Below are positions 1-6,813 of a stretch of 12,126 nt of DNA, in pieces. The position numbers were made by a program, and so were the translations under genes. The notes below the pieces were generated by a model. The model was given only the letters and a program-made list of their open reading frames with translations. It was not told the origin of the DNA and made no database searches. Where the stretch lies: assembly GCA_017992485.1 (NCBI GenBank), contig JAGOOL010000009.1:1-12126 (forward strand), read 5' to 3'. How positions within the stretch are numbered: the stretch's first letter is position 1; every line of letters begins with the position of its first letter. The stretch comes from Minisyncoccota bacterium. Its GTDB lineage: Bacteria > Patescibacteriota > Minisyncoccia > Phycocordibacterales > UBA9973.

Positions 1-33
1 CATAACGTTGCTAGGATTTGGGTCTATTTCCAT
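1..33 (-). CDS. Possible 5' end of a truncated minus-strand gene
   Basis: A minus-strand reading frame starts at ATG (31-33) and runs off the left edge of the window; only 11 codons are visible (MEIDPNPSNVM). The frame stays open upstream to a stop at 76-78, so a TTG start at 64-66 is an alternative. A -10-like TACAAT (43-48, minus strand) lies 9 nt before the ATG, the same layout seen at several other genes here. Nothing can be said about function, and the frame could be a chance opening. Confidence 0.3.
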   Translation of the reverse strand, partial: MEIDPNPSNVM

Positions 34-87
34 AATGTGTTCATTGTACTCCGGAACAATGACCAAATGCTTTGCTTATGTGGAAAC

Positions 88-119
88 AAAAAATCACCTT
101 GGAAATAAGGTGATTTTTT
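88..119 (-). terminator. Intrinsic terminator of the ABC transporter/methyltransferase operon
   Basis: A perfect 13-bp stem (88-100 with 107-119) and a 6-nt loop have A-rich and T-rich outer ends, so it works as a rho-independent terminator on either strand. It lies about 110 bp past the methyltransferase stop and most likely ends the minus-strand operon. Confidence 0.85.
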
Positions 120-126
120 GATGCTC

Positions 127-218
127 CCTGTCTTGGACAGGTTCAGAACAGCAAACTGGACCAGTATTAAGAGCGAACTCGGCTTTAGTGGTATTTTTGA
201 GCTGTTTCCAAGCCTGTC
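127..218. repeat. Nested inverted repeats (long imperfect hairpin)
   Basis: GACAGG (136-141) pairs with CCTGTC (213-218) and, inside it, AACAGC (147-152) pairs with GCTGTT (201-206). Further in, ACCA (160-163) can pair with TGGT (189-192), and GAG-CGAA-CTC (171-180) could cap the structure. A competing short hairpin, CCTGTC-TTG-GACAGG, sits at 127-141. The block lies between the methyltransferase stop and the operon terminator. It could be a structured 3' UTR, a single-strand replication origin or part of a recombination site; the sequence does not decide. Confidence 0.45.
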
Positions 219-231
219 GCTTCAGAACTAA

Positions 232-936
232 CTAAGGCTTTACCGCCACGATGACCTTTTCCAAAAGAATATGCTTCACACACTTCCATTGAAAACCGTT
301 ACCATTCAGCAGCTTTTCATTCTCGTCATCAGTAAAGACAAGGTCCGCTTCTTCATCACGAAGGTCATGCTTAACCCATTCGATGAACAAATCAGGACGA
401 TTGTATTTTGAAATAAAGGGTTCAAGGTCAAGGATTGCTTGTGATAGGTCCTTTTCTCGCTGCGGTCCTGTATTGCCAACTTTTTCAAGAGCAACGAATA
501 CACCGCCAGACTTCAAGACACGAGCTACTTCTTTGAAAATCACTTCCCGTTTTGTCGGAGGAAAATTGTGAAGCACCCACGCCGTATAAACTGCGTCCAA
601 TGAGCCGTCAGGGATTTGCTTGATTTCTTCCTCAATATCGCCAACCTTCTTTTCATAATTGTAGTCCTTCAAATAAGCATCGGCACGGCTGACGAGCTCG
701 GCATCATATTCATTCAAAATAAACTTGGCCTTTGGAAACTTCTCGGCAACGAGCTTAGTTGTGAAGCCATAGCCAGCACCAATGTCCAAGAAAACGAGGT
801 TGGAACCGTCAGTATCTGCAAAATGCTCTTTGAGAGAGTTTGGGATAGTAGCTTGTAAATCATCATGGAAAGGAAAGACCTTCCCAAAGAGGTCATATTC
901 TTCCACCAATGTATCTGAGAAGTTGTTTTCCGACAT
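232..936 (-). CDS. Class I SAM-dependent methyltransferase
   Basis: A 234-aa protein with a Rossmann-type methyltransferase fold. Motif I is FLDIGAGYG (residues 49-57), the acidic ribose-binding end of strand 2 is NEYD (76-79), motif II reads LDAVYTAWVLHNFP (113-126), and an LKSGGVFVALEK strand follows (141-152). The N-terminal stretch YDLFGKVFPFHDDLQ is loosely reminiscent of CmoA-like enzymes; the substrate is unknown. I chose the ATG at 936 because it lies just past the stop of the upstream ATPase gene (954); an in-frame ATG at 972 would overlap that gene by 19 nt. It is the last gene of the importer operon, so it may act on the imported compound or its product, but this is inferred from position only. 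No frameshift or missing motif is visible. Confidence 0.85.
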   Translation of the reverse strand: MSENNFSDTLVEEYDLFGKVFPFHDDLQATIPNSLKEHFADTDGSNLVFLDIGAGYGFTTKLVAEKFPKAKFILNEYDAELVSRADAYLKDYNYEKKVGDIEEEIKQIPDGSLDAVYTAWVLHNFPPTKREVIFKEVARVLKSGGVFVALEKVGNTGPQREKDLSQAILDLEPFISKYNRPDLFIEWVKHDLRDEEADLVFTDDENEKLLNGNGFQWKCVKHILLEKVIVAVKP

Positions 937-953
937 ATTGAGTAATACTACAC

Positions 954-2075
954 CTACTTTCCTGCATTCCAAAGTTCTTCAAAGAAGCGAAGGTATGCAT
1001 CGGCAACACGAGGATTTTTTATCTGAATAATGGTTGGTTCGTCTTCAAAGACCTGCGTAATGACAGTGTCACCGAAAACATTGTAGTTGCCTGGATTTTG
1101 AATGTTTCTTGGCATCTCACGGAAATCGTTTAAGTCAGGATGTTCTCGGAGCAATGCATGGTCTAAGTCACCCTGTTCGTAAGTAACACTTTTCCATTTA
1201 ATTTTCTTTTCTACTCGTAAATCAGCATATGACTTGTAAAAGTCTCCCATTGGACGATACCAAGCGTCTCCAACACCTCCTGCGATATATATAGTTGAGC
1301 CTTCAGGTAATCTTTTCATAAGACCCAAGTGATACGCTTGGAACTGCTCTAAGCCCTTGAATACTTCAATAGACTGGTCTTTCTTGGCTATATCCATAAT
1401 AAATGAACGGATTTCGGGGTCTGATTGGGCTGAGAAAAACGGTACGGCCTTCTCGTCTTTCAAGACATGACCATTTTTAAGAAACAAAATCCTGTCAGCA
1501 ACTGACATGGCAAAGGACATATGATGAGTAACAATCACCATTGTATAGCCGTCTTTAGCCAGTGCTCGTATCAGGTCCAACACGCTTTTCGTAAGTTCAG
1601 GGTCGAGTGCGGAAGTGATTTCATCAAGTAATAAAACATCAGGATTTACCATGACAGCTCGCAACAGTGCGACACGCTGACGCTGCCCACCTGACAGCTC
1701 TGAAGGATAATTGTTTGCGTACTCACCGAGTTCAAACCGAGCAAGCAACTGATTAGCCTTTTCAGTAATCGCCCCGTGCACTTCGCTCTTACTTAACTTT
1801 GGAGCAAGCGTCAGGTTTTCAAGAACGGTCAGATGAGGCCATAGTGTATATTCCTGTGATACATAGCTCGCAAGCATATTCTTTTTTAATGTTGAAGTAC
1901 CAGCGTCGAGCTTTTCAAGTCCTGCAATGACACGGAGTAATGTGCTTTTACCTGAACCACTCGGACCGAGTACGCAGACTATCTCGCCTTTAGCGATTGA
2001 GAAAGAAATGTCTTCGATGCCTCGCACCTCTTTTGCGTCAGTATATTTTCTTGTCGCATGTTTGAGGTTAAGCAT
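954..2075 (-). CDS. Amino-acid ABC transporter ATPase with C-terminal TrmB-effector-like domain
   Basis: The first ~230 of 373 residues are a polar amino-acid-type ABC ATPase: Walker A GPSGSGKS (37-44), Q-loop Q74, signature LSGGQ (127-131), Walker B VLLLDE (147-152) and H-loop H184. It would drive uptake with the permease encoded upstream. Enzymes of this class usually end near 240-250 aa, but this one continues for about 140 residues. The tail (about 232-373) contains YIAGG, YKSYADLR, YNVFGDTVI, an EDEPTIIQIKNPRVADAY segment and a closing FFEELW. This order resembles the ligand-binding/effector half of TrmB-type regulators of archaea and CPR bacteria, but no HTH is present. Its start overlaps the permease stop by 8 nt (ATGCTTAA), implying translational coupling. 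A role of the tail in sensing solute is inferred. Confidence 0.9.
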   Translation of the reverse strand: MLNLKHATRKYTDAKEVRGIEDISFSIAKGEIVCVLGPSGSGKSTLLRVIAGLEKLDAGTSTLKKNMLASYVSQEYTLWPHLTVLENLTLAPKLSKSEVHGAITEKANQLLARFELGEYANNYPSELSGGQRQRVALLRAVMVNPDVLLLDEITSALDPELTKSVLDLIRALAKDGYTMVIVTHHMSFAMSVADRILFLKNGHVLKDEKAVPFFSAQSDPEIRSFIMDIAKKDQSIEVFKGLEQFQAYHLGLMKRLPEGSTIYIAGGVGDAWYRPMGDFYKSYADLRVEKKIKWKSVTYEQGDLDHALLREHPDLNDFREMPRNIQNPGNYNVFGDTVITQVFEDEPTIIQIKNPRVADAYLRFFEELWNAGK

Positions 2076-2721
2076 AATTGGTCGTGTACTTTTTTTGTAC
2101 CCAAGAAATAAATAAATGGAACGGGGCTAGGATAATCAAGAAAAAGAGGACGAGCAATGAGTAAATAGCGACAGGCTGATAAATCATGGCGTTGATTGCT
2201 TGGGCGGTTTTGAATAATTCAGGAACGGAAATCAAGCTCGCAAACAGTGTGTATTCGAGCATAGAAGCCTGGACCAAGAGCAACTGAGGCAACATTCTTC
2301 GCATCAGCAATGGAAGCTCGATATGCTTAATGATTTGCTTTGAACTCATGCCGAGAGTGATGCCTGCTTCTTTATATGACTTCGGCAATAACTGAAGCTC
2401 GGTAAGGACGATTGAAGCAACGGCAATGGTATTGATTAAGCCTAAAGCAATGACAGTGGTCCAAAATGGGTCTATAACAACGCCTAGCAGCCCCTGTAAG
2501 GGATAATGGAGCCAGAAAAGCAGGACCAATACAGGTATCACTTTCGTAATGAAGCGTGCCCCTTTTATTATCTTGCCAAGTTCTAAACTATACCTGCCGC
2601 CCATAACGCCGAGAAAAGTACCCAACGGTATACCTATCAAGATAATGCAGCCCAACAGCTTCAAGGTCGTTAAGAACCCCTGTAACAATAATTGGTGGTA
2701 AGTAACGAGGACTTGAAACAT
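2068..2721 (-). CDS. Polar amino-acid ABC transporter permease (HisM/GlnP type)
   Basis: A 217-aa inner-membrane protein with about five hydrophobic segments (roughly 12-40, 58-80, 87-110, 150-170, 183-207). The cytoplasmic EAA loop that docks onto the ATPase is clear at 118-137: EAG-ITLG followed by ELP, matching the EAA-G-I-LP pattern. Length and topology fit the HisM/GlnP family. Only one permease gene is present, so a homodimeric channel is likely. It starts 5 nt after the stop of the binding-protein gene and overlaps the ATPase gene by 8 nt, so the three form one transcription unit. No Shine-Dalgarno motif precedes the ATG; coupling to the upstream gene probably supplies initiation. Confidence 0.92.
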   Translation of the reverse strand: MFQVLVTYHQLLLQGFLTTLKLLGCIILIGIPLGTFLGVMGGRYSLELGKIIKGARFITKVIPVLVLLFWLHYPLQGLLGVVIDPFWTTVIALGLINTIAVASIVLTELQLLPKSYKEAGITLGMSSKQIIKHIELPLLMRRMLPQLLLVQASMLEYTLFASLISVPELFKTAQAINAMIYQPVAIYSLLVLFFLIILAPFHLFISWVQKKYTTNYA

Positions 2722-2726
2722 GCCGT

Positions 2727-3593
2727 TTATTTATTTATTGAGTAGTCGTTAGCAACGCTGTATTTTTCCAATGTCCTTGCAACCGTTCCGTCTGTTATCA
2801 GTTCTTGTATAGCCACATTCCACATTGAAATCATAGCGTTTTCGCCTCTCTTAAAAGCAAAGCTATTTCCTAATGTACGGATAGCCGTATTTCCTACTCG
2901 GTCTATTTTGCCAGCATTATTTTTAATGAAATCATTAGCTGTAGACGGCTCGACAAAAGCTATGTCTGCCTTGCCGTTAAGGATATTCAGGAACACTTCT
3001 GCTGTTGAAGAAAGTTGCGGCAATGTAACGATTTTTGCTTCAGGGAAATCCTCTTTTGCAATGAATGTAGCGAGTTCTCCTTCAAGAGCACTGATTGTGT
3101 ACTCTGGATTGTTAAGTTTGGTTAAGTTTCCAGCGAACCGTGTATCGCCTGCCTTAACATAAGGGTAGATGACGCTATTCATTGGAGCTATCGAGAAAAC
3201 AGCTTCACGAGAACGAGCAGAGTTCGGCCACATCTGCGTTCCGAGCATGTCGTATCGTTCTGTTTTAAGACCTTCAATAGCAGTGCCCCAGCCGACTTCT
3301 TCCGCCCATACAGTTTTCAAACTAAGTTTCGCTGCAGCAGCTTCAACTAAATCGTACGAAACTCCTGACAACTGACCCGTGTTCTGGTCCTTGTATAAAA
3401 GCGGCGGATAAAGAATATATCCAATTCGGATTTCCCCCTTTTCGATGACAGCATCAGCCACAGACTGGCTCTTGCTCTGATTTTTTACCGAAAGACTTGT
3501 AAACAAAGCCACTACTGCAATAATTCCGATGATGATAACGCCGTATTTATTCATATATAAGCAAGGTTTGCGAGTTATTTTTAATGTAGACAT
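2727..3593 (-). CDS. Family 3 amino-acid-binding protein, membrane-anchored
   Basis: A 288-aa extracellular solute-binding protein of the polar amino-acid family (SBP family 3). The N-terminus has one hydrophobic helix (about 17-35) after a basic stretch, with no lipobox cysteine, so it is probably held by an uncleaved signal anchor. The binding domain starts near EKGEIRIGYI (51-60). It shows the usual GVSYDLVEA lobe (77-85) and the R-containing GTQMWPNSARSREAVFS segment (118-134), where R127 or R129 likely contacts the ligand carboxylate. KADIAFVEPSTA (208-219) fits the second lobe, where many relatives have Asp at the VEP position. The ligand is not predictable. It is the first gene of the operon; a -10-like AATACT (3602-3607, minus strand) ends 8 nt before the ATG. 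ATG at 3554 is an alternative start. Confidence 0.9.
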   Translation of the reverse strand: MSTLKITRKPCLYMNKYGVIIIGIIAVVALFTSLSVKNQSKSQSVADAVIEKGEIRIGYILYPPLLYKDQNTGQLSGVSYDLVEAAAAKLSLKTVWAEEVGWGTAIEGLKTERYDMLGTQMWPNSARSREAVFSIAPMNSVIYPYVKAGDTRFAGNLTKLNNPEYTISALEGELATFIAKEDFPEAKIVTLPQLSSTAEVFLNILNGKADIAFVEPSTANDFIKNNAGKIDRVGNTAIRTLGNSFAFKRGENAMISMWNVAIQELITDGTVARTLEKYSVANDYSINK

Positions 3594-3616
3594 TTTAGCA
3601 TAGTATTGTCAGCTAC

Positions 3617-3664
3617 AGTAAAGTATGACAGTTGATAAAGCCTGTAAACTAAAGTAAAGTTTAC
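3617..3664. promoter_or_regulatory. Divergent promoter/operator region with AGTAAAGT boxes
   Basis: Between the importer operon and the 328-aa gene lies a plus-strand promoter: TTGATA (3632-3637), a 17-bp spacer and TAAAGT (3655-3660). The -10 ends 6 nt before the ATG at 3667. An inverted repeat GTAAACT / AGTTTAC (3644-3664, 7-nt spacer) covers the -10 and looks like an operator. AGTAAAGT occurs twice here (3617-3624 and 3653-3660) and again at 6025-6032 before the HTH gene. The 10-mer AGTAAAGTAT is shared exactly by the 3617 and 6025 copies. Confidence 0.55.
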
Positions 3665-3666
3665 CA

Positions 3667-4653
3667 ATGAGAAAGAGCCGAGAACAAATCGCTTGGGAAA
3701 AAGAACTACGGCAAATGTTCAAAAAAGACCTTGATAACGGCGAACTAGAATGGGAACACGTTATTGACATGTACCCTACTAGGCAAGAAATGATTGACCT
3801 AGATAACTGGACTAAAGACCATCGAAAAAACGCAGAGCTATTCGACAAACTACGTTTTGAGTTCGACGACGAAAATGATTTCGAGCTATTCAAAATCAGC
3901 TTACTGAAGGATAGCTCAGTACTAAAAAAGTATATGCCCGAAGAAGACATTGCGGGTTTTTATGATTTTGTAAAAATGAGAAAACTTAATACTACAGGCA
4001 AGGGCAAACTTCTCAACTACTTCAAAGACATTCTCAAAAGTGAGCGATTTCAAGAAGATGTACGCGAGCTTCGAGTAAAACATAAAATACCTGAAAGAGG
4101 TTTCCCATACGTTGAAGAAAATGAAGGAATGTTCGACACAGATAGCGTTTTTTATAATGATATTAACGACCTTGCTGGTTTTTACAAACTATACGACCGT
4201 GCTTGGTACTCCCTATTCAAACATTATGTAGTTTTTAATAGTTCAGACCTTAGAGAGCTACCATATTTCTCTTTTGACTTTGATTTATGCTCCCTTGAAG
4301 CCATTGAAGGCGACCGAGAAGGACTGACAATGAAAGACTTAGAGTTCCCTATATCTATAAGGATTAGCCCGTATGCGTCTTTGAGGGACATTGCGGATTA
4401 TATAAAGAAAAACTCAAAAATGATTGAAGACAAGCTCAAAGCCTATAGGGCAAATTATATTAAAATAGGCAGAGTTAAGAAAAAGAAAACTGCTATCCAA
4501 GAACGGAATGACTTCATATACGAACATAGACACCTCAAAAGGCGGGAAATAATGAGCTTGCTCGGCGATAAGTTCGGGAAAGGACAGATTATTGACTACG
4601 GCTATATCGGAAAAATCATTTCTCTTGAAAAAAAGAAGAGAAAAGAACTGTAG
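3667..4653 (+). CDS. Hypothetical protein, possible DNA-binding C-terminus
   Basis: A 328-aa soluble, highly charged protein that I do not recognise. The N-terminal third is rich in Asp, Glu, Lys and aromatic residues. The middle segment (about 227-260) includes FPISIRISPYASLRDIADYI, a block that looks like a structured domain. The C-terminus (about 275-322) is basic and helical: ERNDFIYEHRHLKRREIMSLL followed by a glycine turn and IGKIISLEKKK, which resembles a helix-turn-helix unit. It stands divergent from the transporter operon and upstream of the Rep pair, and an inverted repeat overlaps its promoter, so a replication-control or regulatory role is plausible but unproven. The -10 lies 6 nt before the ATG, implying leaderless mRNA. 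After its TAG stop the same frame stays open for 82 codons, through the next small gene. Confidence 0.75.
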   Translation: MRKSREQIAWEKELRQMFKKDLDNGELEWEHVIDMYPTRQEMIDLDNWTKDHRKNAELFDKLRFEFDDENDFELFKISLLKDSSVLKKYMPEEDIAGFYDFVKMRKLNTTGKGKLLNYFKDILKSERFQEDVRELRVKHKIPERGFPYVEENEGMFDTDSVFYNDINDLAGFYKLYDRAWYSLFKHYVVFNSSDLRELPYFSFDFDLCSLEAIEGDREGLTMKDLEFPISIRISPYASLRDIADYIKKNSKMIEDKLKAYRANYIKIGRVKKKKTAIQERNDFIYEHRHLKRREIMSLLGDKFGKGQIIDYGYIGKIISLEKKKRKEL

Positions 4654-4709
4654 TACAGAAAAGTTCCGCCCTACACAAAATACTTAGAGCATCAAAGCAA
4701 TAAAGAATA

Positions 4710-4737
4710 CCCTGAAGCTAGTCCTTCGGGATTTTTT
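4710..4737 (+). terminator. Terminator-like hairpin abutting the next start codon
   Basis: CCC-(T)-GAAG (4710-4717) pairs with CTTC-GGG (4724-4730) around a 6-nt loop and is followed by six T residues (4732-4737). The T run touches the ATG at 4738, so the hairpin may end the upstream transcript, attenuate rep expression or hinder initiation of the small gene. Confidence 0.6.
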
Positions 4738-4902
4738 ATGCAGCAAGATGATGCCCTTACAAAAAAGCCAGTCGAAGGCTTCAAATTGAGTGATATACCT
4801 CTCGAAGACAAGCAGAAGCTGGTCGGTGCTTTTGCATGGCTTATTCAAGAAGACAAGAAGCAAAATCCTACTGCTTATCAGCGTAATAACAGCCATGATT
4901 GA
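4738..4902 (+). CDS. Small 54-aa protein coupled to Rep
   Basis: An ATG-started frame of 54 codons (begins MQQDDALTKKPVEGF, ends NNSHD) that overlaps the rep start in an ATGATTGA arrangement (rep ATG at 4895, this stop at 4900-4902). The overlap, the protein-like composition (LSDIPLEDKQKLVGAFAWLIQED reads as an amphipathic helix over residues 18-40) and the lack of any other use for the stretch argue that it is real. No family is recognised. By position it could be a Rep accessory or copy-number factor. No ATG, GTG or TTG occurs in this frame between the upstream TAG (4651-4653) and this ATG, so 4738 is the only reasonable start. Confidence 0.6.
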   Translation: MQQDDALTKKPVEGFKLSDIPLEDKQKLVGAFAWLIQEDKKQNPTAYQRNNSHD

Positions 4903-6019
4903 TACAGTTTGCCTTCTCATACCGAAGGATAAAATGATGTACTTATCGGGAATATCGAGCTGGGAACTGTACTCAAAAACGGACCAGTATGCCAAGTATG
5001 TCCGCAATCCAAGTAAAGCCGAAAAAGAAACGGGCAAATACTTCCCTCGGCTCACAGGCTACAAACGCCAGTTTTCGCAAGAAGCTAATGTCAGAATGGA
5101 GTTCTCGGCTCCAAAGCTCTTGTACCTCAACAATCTCGTCGAGCTTGAAGACAAAGATTTCGTCGAAGTGATTACAACGCTTCAAGAAAGACTACGAACA
5201 ATGGGCGTTGTCGTTCAAAAGTCGGTCCTCGAAAACGCCGCTGTCAGCTCCGTTCACTTCTCAAAGAACATTCAGCTTCAGGACGGCTATACTGTGAACC
5301 ATTTGATTTCGGAAATGAATAAGGTAAACCTGCGTAAGAACATGGATTTTGCTCGAACTAGGTACATCAATGACGGGCAGAGCCTGTACGCACACGCCAC
5401 GTCTCATCAGCTCGTCATTTATGACAAGATTGCCGACATGGGCAAGGACAAGAAGCGAGCCATAGACAAAGAGCAGACGTATTACCAAAAGACATTATTC
5501 TCAGAACTGAACAAAGGAAACGAACGAAAAGAAATCATCCGCTTCGAGGTCCGATTGAGCCAGAAGCAAAAATTAAACCAGTTGATTGAAAGCTACGGCT
5601 ATCCGAAAAACCCGACATTCAGACAGGTCTTCGATACGGAAATGAGCAAGACTGTCGTTAATGACTACTGGAAAAATCTCATCAAAGAACGTAGCCTTGG
5701 GATTTTTTCAATGACAATCAGCAACAAAGACATTTTGCAGACATTATTCTTGGCAGACAAAAAGCTGAAGCCTAAACAAGCCATATACCTGCTCGGACTG
5801 TTCATACTCGCTAAAGACGAAAACGGTATGCGACAACTGCGAACAATAGTAGCGAAGCGGTCCCATCACAGAACGTGGTATCGCATTGCAAAGGACATGC
5901 AGGAAGCCAGCGAACTCATCACGAAGAACAAGTTGCGGGACTGGGTTACGCAGTTGGACAAAGCATTAGAGGATTATAAGCCTTACAAAAGTAATCCACC
6001 GAGCCTTGTAGACTTGTAA
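4895..6019 (+). CDS. Rolling-circle replication initiator, filamentous-phage gpII-like
   Basis: A 374-aa protein resembling the gene II/X replication endonuclease of filamentous phages. Family-like features in order: start MIDTVCLLIP (1-10), the Y-x-R-containing segment before VRMEFSAPKLLYLNN (66-80), SSVHFSKNI (118-126), LVIYDK (173-178), EIIRFEVRL (213-221) followed by the KLNQLIESYGYP stretch, and a C-terminal TWYRIAKDM helix (328-335). Tyr176 is the likely nicking nucleophile by analogy with the Ff protein. Such enzymes nick the plus-strand origin and start rolling-circle synthesis. The frame is open farther upstream (ATG at 4790), but MIDTV matches the family N-terminus and is coupled to the 54-aa gene, so I start at 4895. 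No Zot-like or coat gene is nearby, so it may serve a plasmid rather than a full phage. Confidence 0.8.
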   Translation: MIDTVCLLIPKDKMMYLSGISSWELYSKTDQYAKYVRNPSKAEKETGKYFPRLTGYKRQFSQEANVRMEFSAPKLLYLNNLVELEDKDFVEVITTLQERLRTMGVVVQKSVLENAAVSSVHFSKNIQLQDGYTVNHLISEMNKVNLRKNMDFARTRYINDGQSLYAHATSHQLVIYDKIADMGKDKKRAIDKEQTYYQKTLFSELNKGNERKEIIRFEVRLSQKQKLNQLIESYGYPKNPTFRQVFDTEMSKTVVNDYWKNLIKERSLGIFSMTISNKDILQTLFLADKKLKPKQAIYLLGLFILAKDENGMRQLRTIVAKRSHHRTWYRIAKDMQEASELITKNKLRDWVTQLDKALEDYKPYKSNPPSLVDL

Positions 6020-6042
6020 AGCAGAGTAAAGTATCATTATTA
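6014..6042 (+). promoter_or_regulatory. Putative promoter of the HTH/membrane/recombinase module
   Basis: TTGTAA (6014-6019, overlapping the rep stop) and TTATTA (6037-6042) are 17 bp apart, 15 nt before the ATG at 6058. The spacer carries AGTAAAGT (6025-6032), also present twice in the 3617-3664 regulatory region, which hints at a shared regulator. Confidence 0.4.
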
Positions 6043-6057
6043 GTAACAATAAACCAT

Positions 6058-6237
6058 ATGACCAAACAAAAGAGCTTCTATACCGCCGATGACTTGGCAA
6101 AATTATTAGACGTAAACATCATGACCATATACCGATATATAAAGGCGGGTCGGCTGAAAGCCTATAAAATCGGACGTGATTTTCGCATAGAGAAAGCAGA
6201 GTTTACCAAGTTTCTTAATAGCGTGAAGACAAAATAA
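6058..6237 (+). CDS. Excisionase-family helix-turn-helix protein
   Basis: A 59-aa MerR-like/excisionase-type DNA-binding protein. Residues 7-42 carry the family pattern: FYTADDLAKLLDV (helix 1 and turn), NIMTIYRYIKAGRLKAYKIG (recognition helix and wing), then RDFRIEKAEFTKFL. Proteins of this class bind DNA next to recombination sites and steer excision, or act as small repressors. The stop is followed at once by the ATG of the next gene (TAAATG, no gap), and the recombinase is two genes downstream, so a recombination-directionality role is a reasonable inference. It is a single-domain protein of normal length for the family. Confidence 0.85.
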   Translation: MTKQKSFYTADDLAKLLDVNIMTIYRYIKAGRLKAYKIGRDFRIEKAEFTKFLNSVKTK

Positions 6238-6813
6238 ATGAAAACAATCTCAGAATTGAACAGCAAGTGGTGGTATCGGTTAGTAAAAGTCATTTTTATT
6301 GGTTGCATTCTATTGGCAATGACAATTGCTACATTCATCTTCATTGACGAATACAGCCCCTCGCAGAGCTTGGATTATAAAATAAGTTGTGTCGCTGACT
6401 ATACGAACCATAAGGAAACGATTGCATATAAGGACGAAAGTATCTTTATACTTCCTCTGAATGGTCAAACTGTCTACCAATCGTTATCTGATAATAACAA
6501 GCAGGAAATCAGAAATATATGCGGCATCTCAAATGAGGAAGCCGACCAAGGCAATGCAACAGCACTTGCCTATATTAATGAGCAAACAAAGTTAGGTACT
6601 AGCAGTGCAATTATTCAAAAATATATTGATGACAACCTGCGTCCATACAAAGTTTCGGAAGAATACATTACTGAGGGAGGTTACGTACAGGTTGTGCTGT
6701 ACTCCATTTTGGCGGCAATCGGGATATTACTTATAGCAGAAATAATAAGGAGGATATTCTACTACATAGTTCTGGGTTCACTTAGACCAAAAAAGAAACA
6801 TGAAAGCAATTAA
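6238..6813 (+). CDS. Two-TM membrane protein with extracytoplasmic domain
   Basis: A 191-aa protein of unknown family. A hydrophobic helix (about 16-37) is followed by roughly 110 polar residues with two cysteines (C51, C95) that could form a disulfide. A second helix (about 149-176) and a short basic tail (RPKKKHESN) follow. The tail and the flanking basic residues suggest that both termini are cytoplasmic and the loop is outside. It starts directly after the HTH stop and overlaps the recombinase start by 14 nt, so it belongs to the integration module. Entry exclusion, partner contact or control of the recombinase are all possible; the sequence does not choose among them. Confidence 0.8.
   Translation: MKTISELNSKWWYRLVKVIFIGCILLAMTIATFIFIDEYSPSQSLDYKISCVADYTNHKETIAYKDESIFILPLNGQTVYQSLSDNNKQEIRNICGISNEEADQGNATALAYINEQTKLGTSSAIIQKYIDDNLRPYKVSEEYITEGGYVQVVLYSILAAIGILLIAEIIRRIFYYIVLGSLRPKKKHESN

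Noticed and set aside
1..231. A left attachment site repeating the tRNA-Asn 3' end
   Set aside because: I looked for copies of the CTCGGGAG and neighbouring tRNA bases and found only short chance matches such as ACTCGGCT near 177-184. The left end is not identifiable here; a serine recombinase core may also be too short to see.
4790..4894. Longer N-terminus of the Rep protein from the ATG at 4790
   Set aside because: The 35 extra residues lie out of frame over the 54-aa gene and do not look like family sequence; MIDTV at 4895 matches the gpII-like start.
4684..5055. 123-aa minus-strand frame opposite the small gene and the rep start
   Set aside because: It lies antisense to two coupled plus-strand genes and shows no family features.
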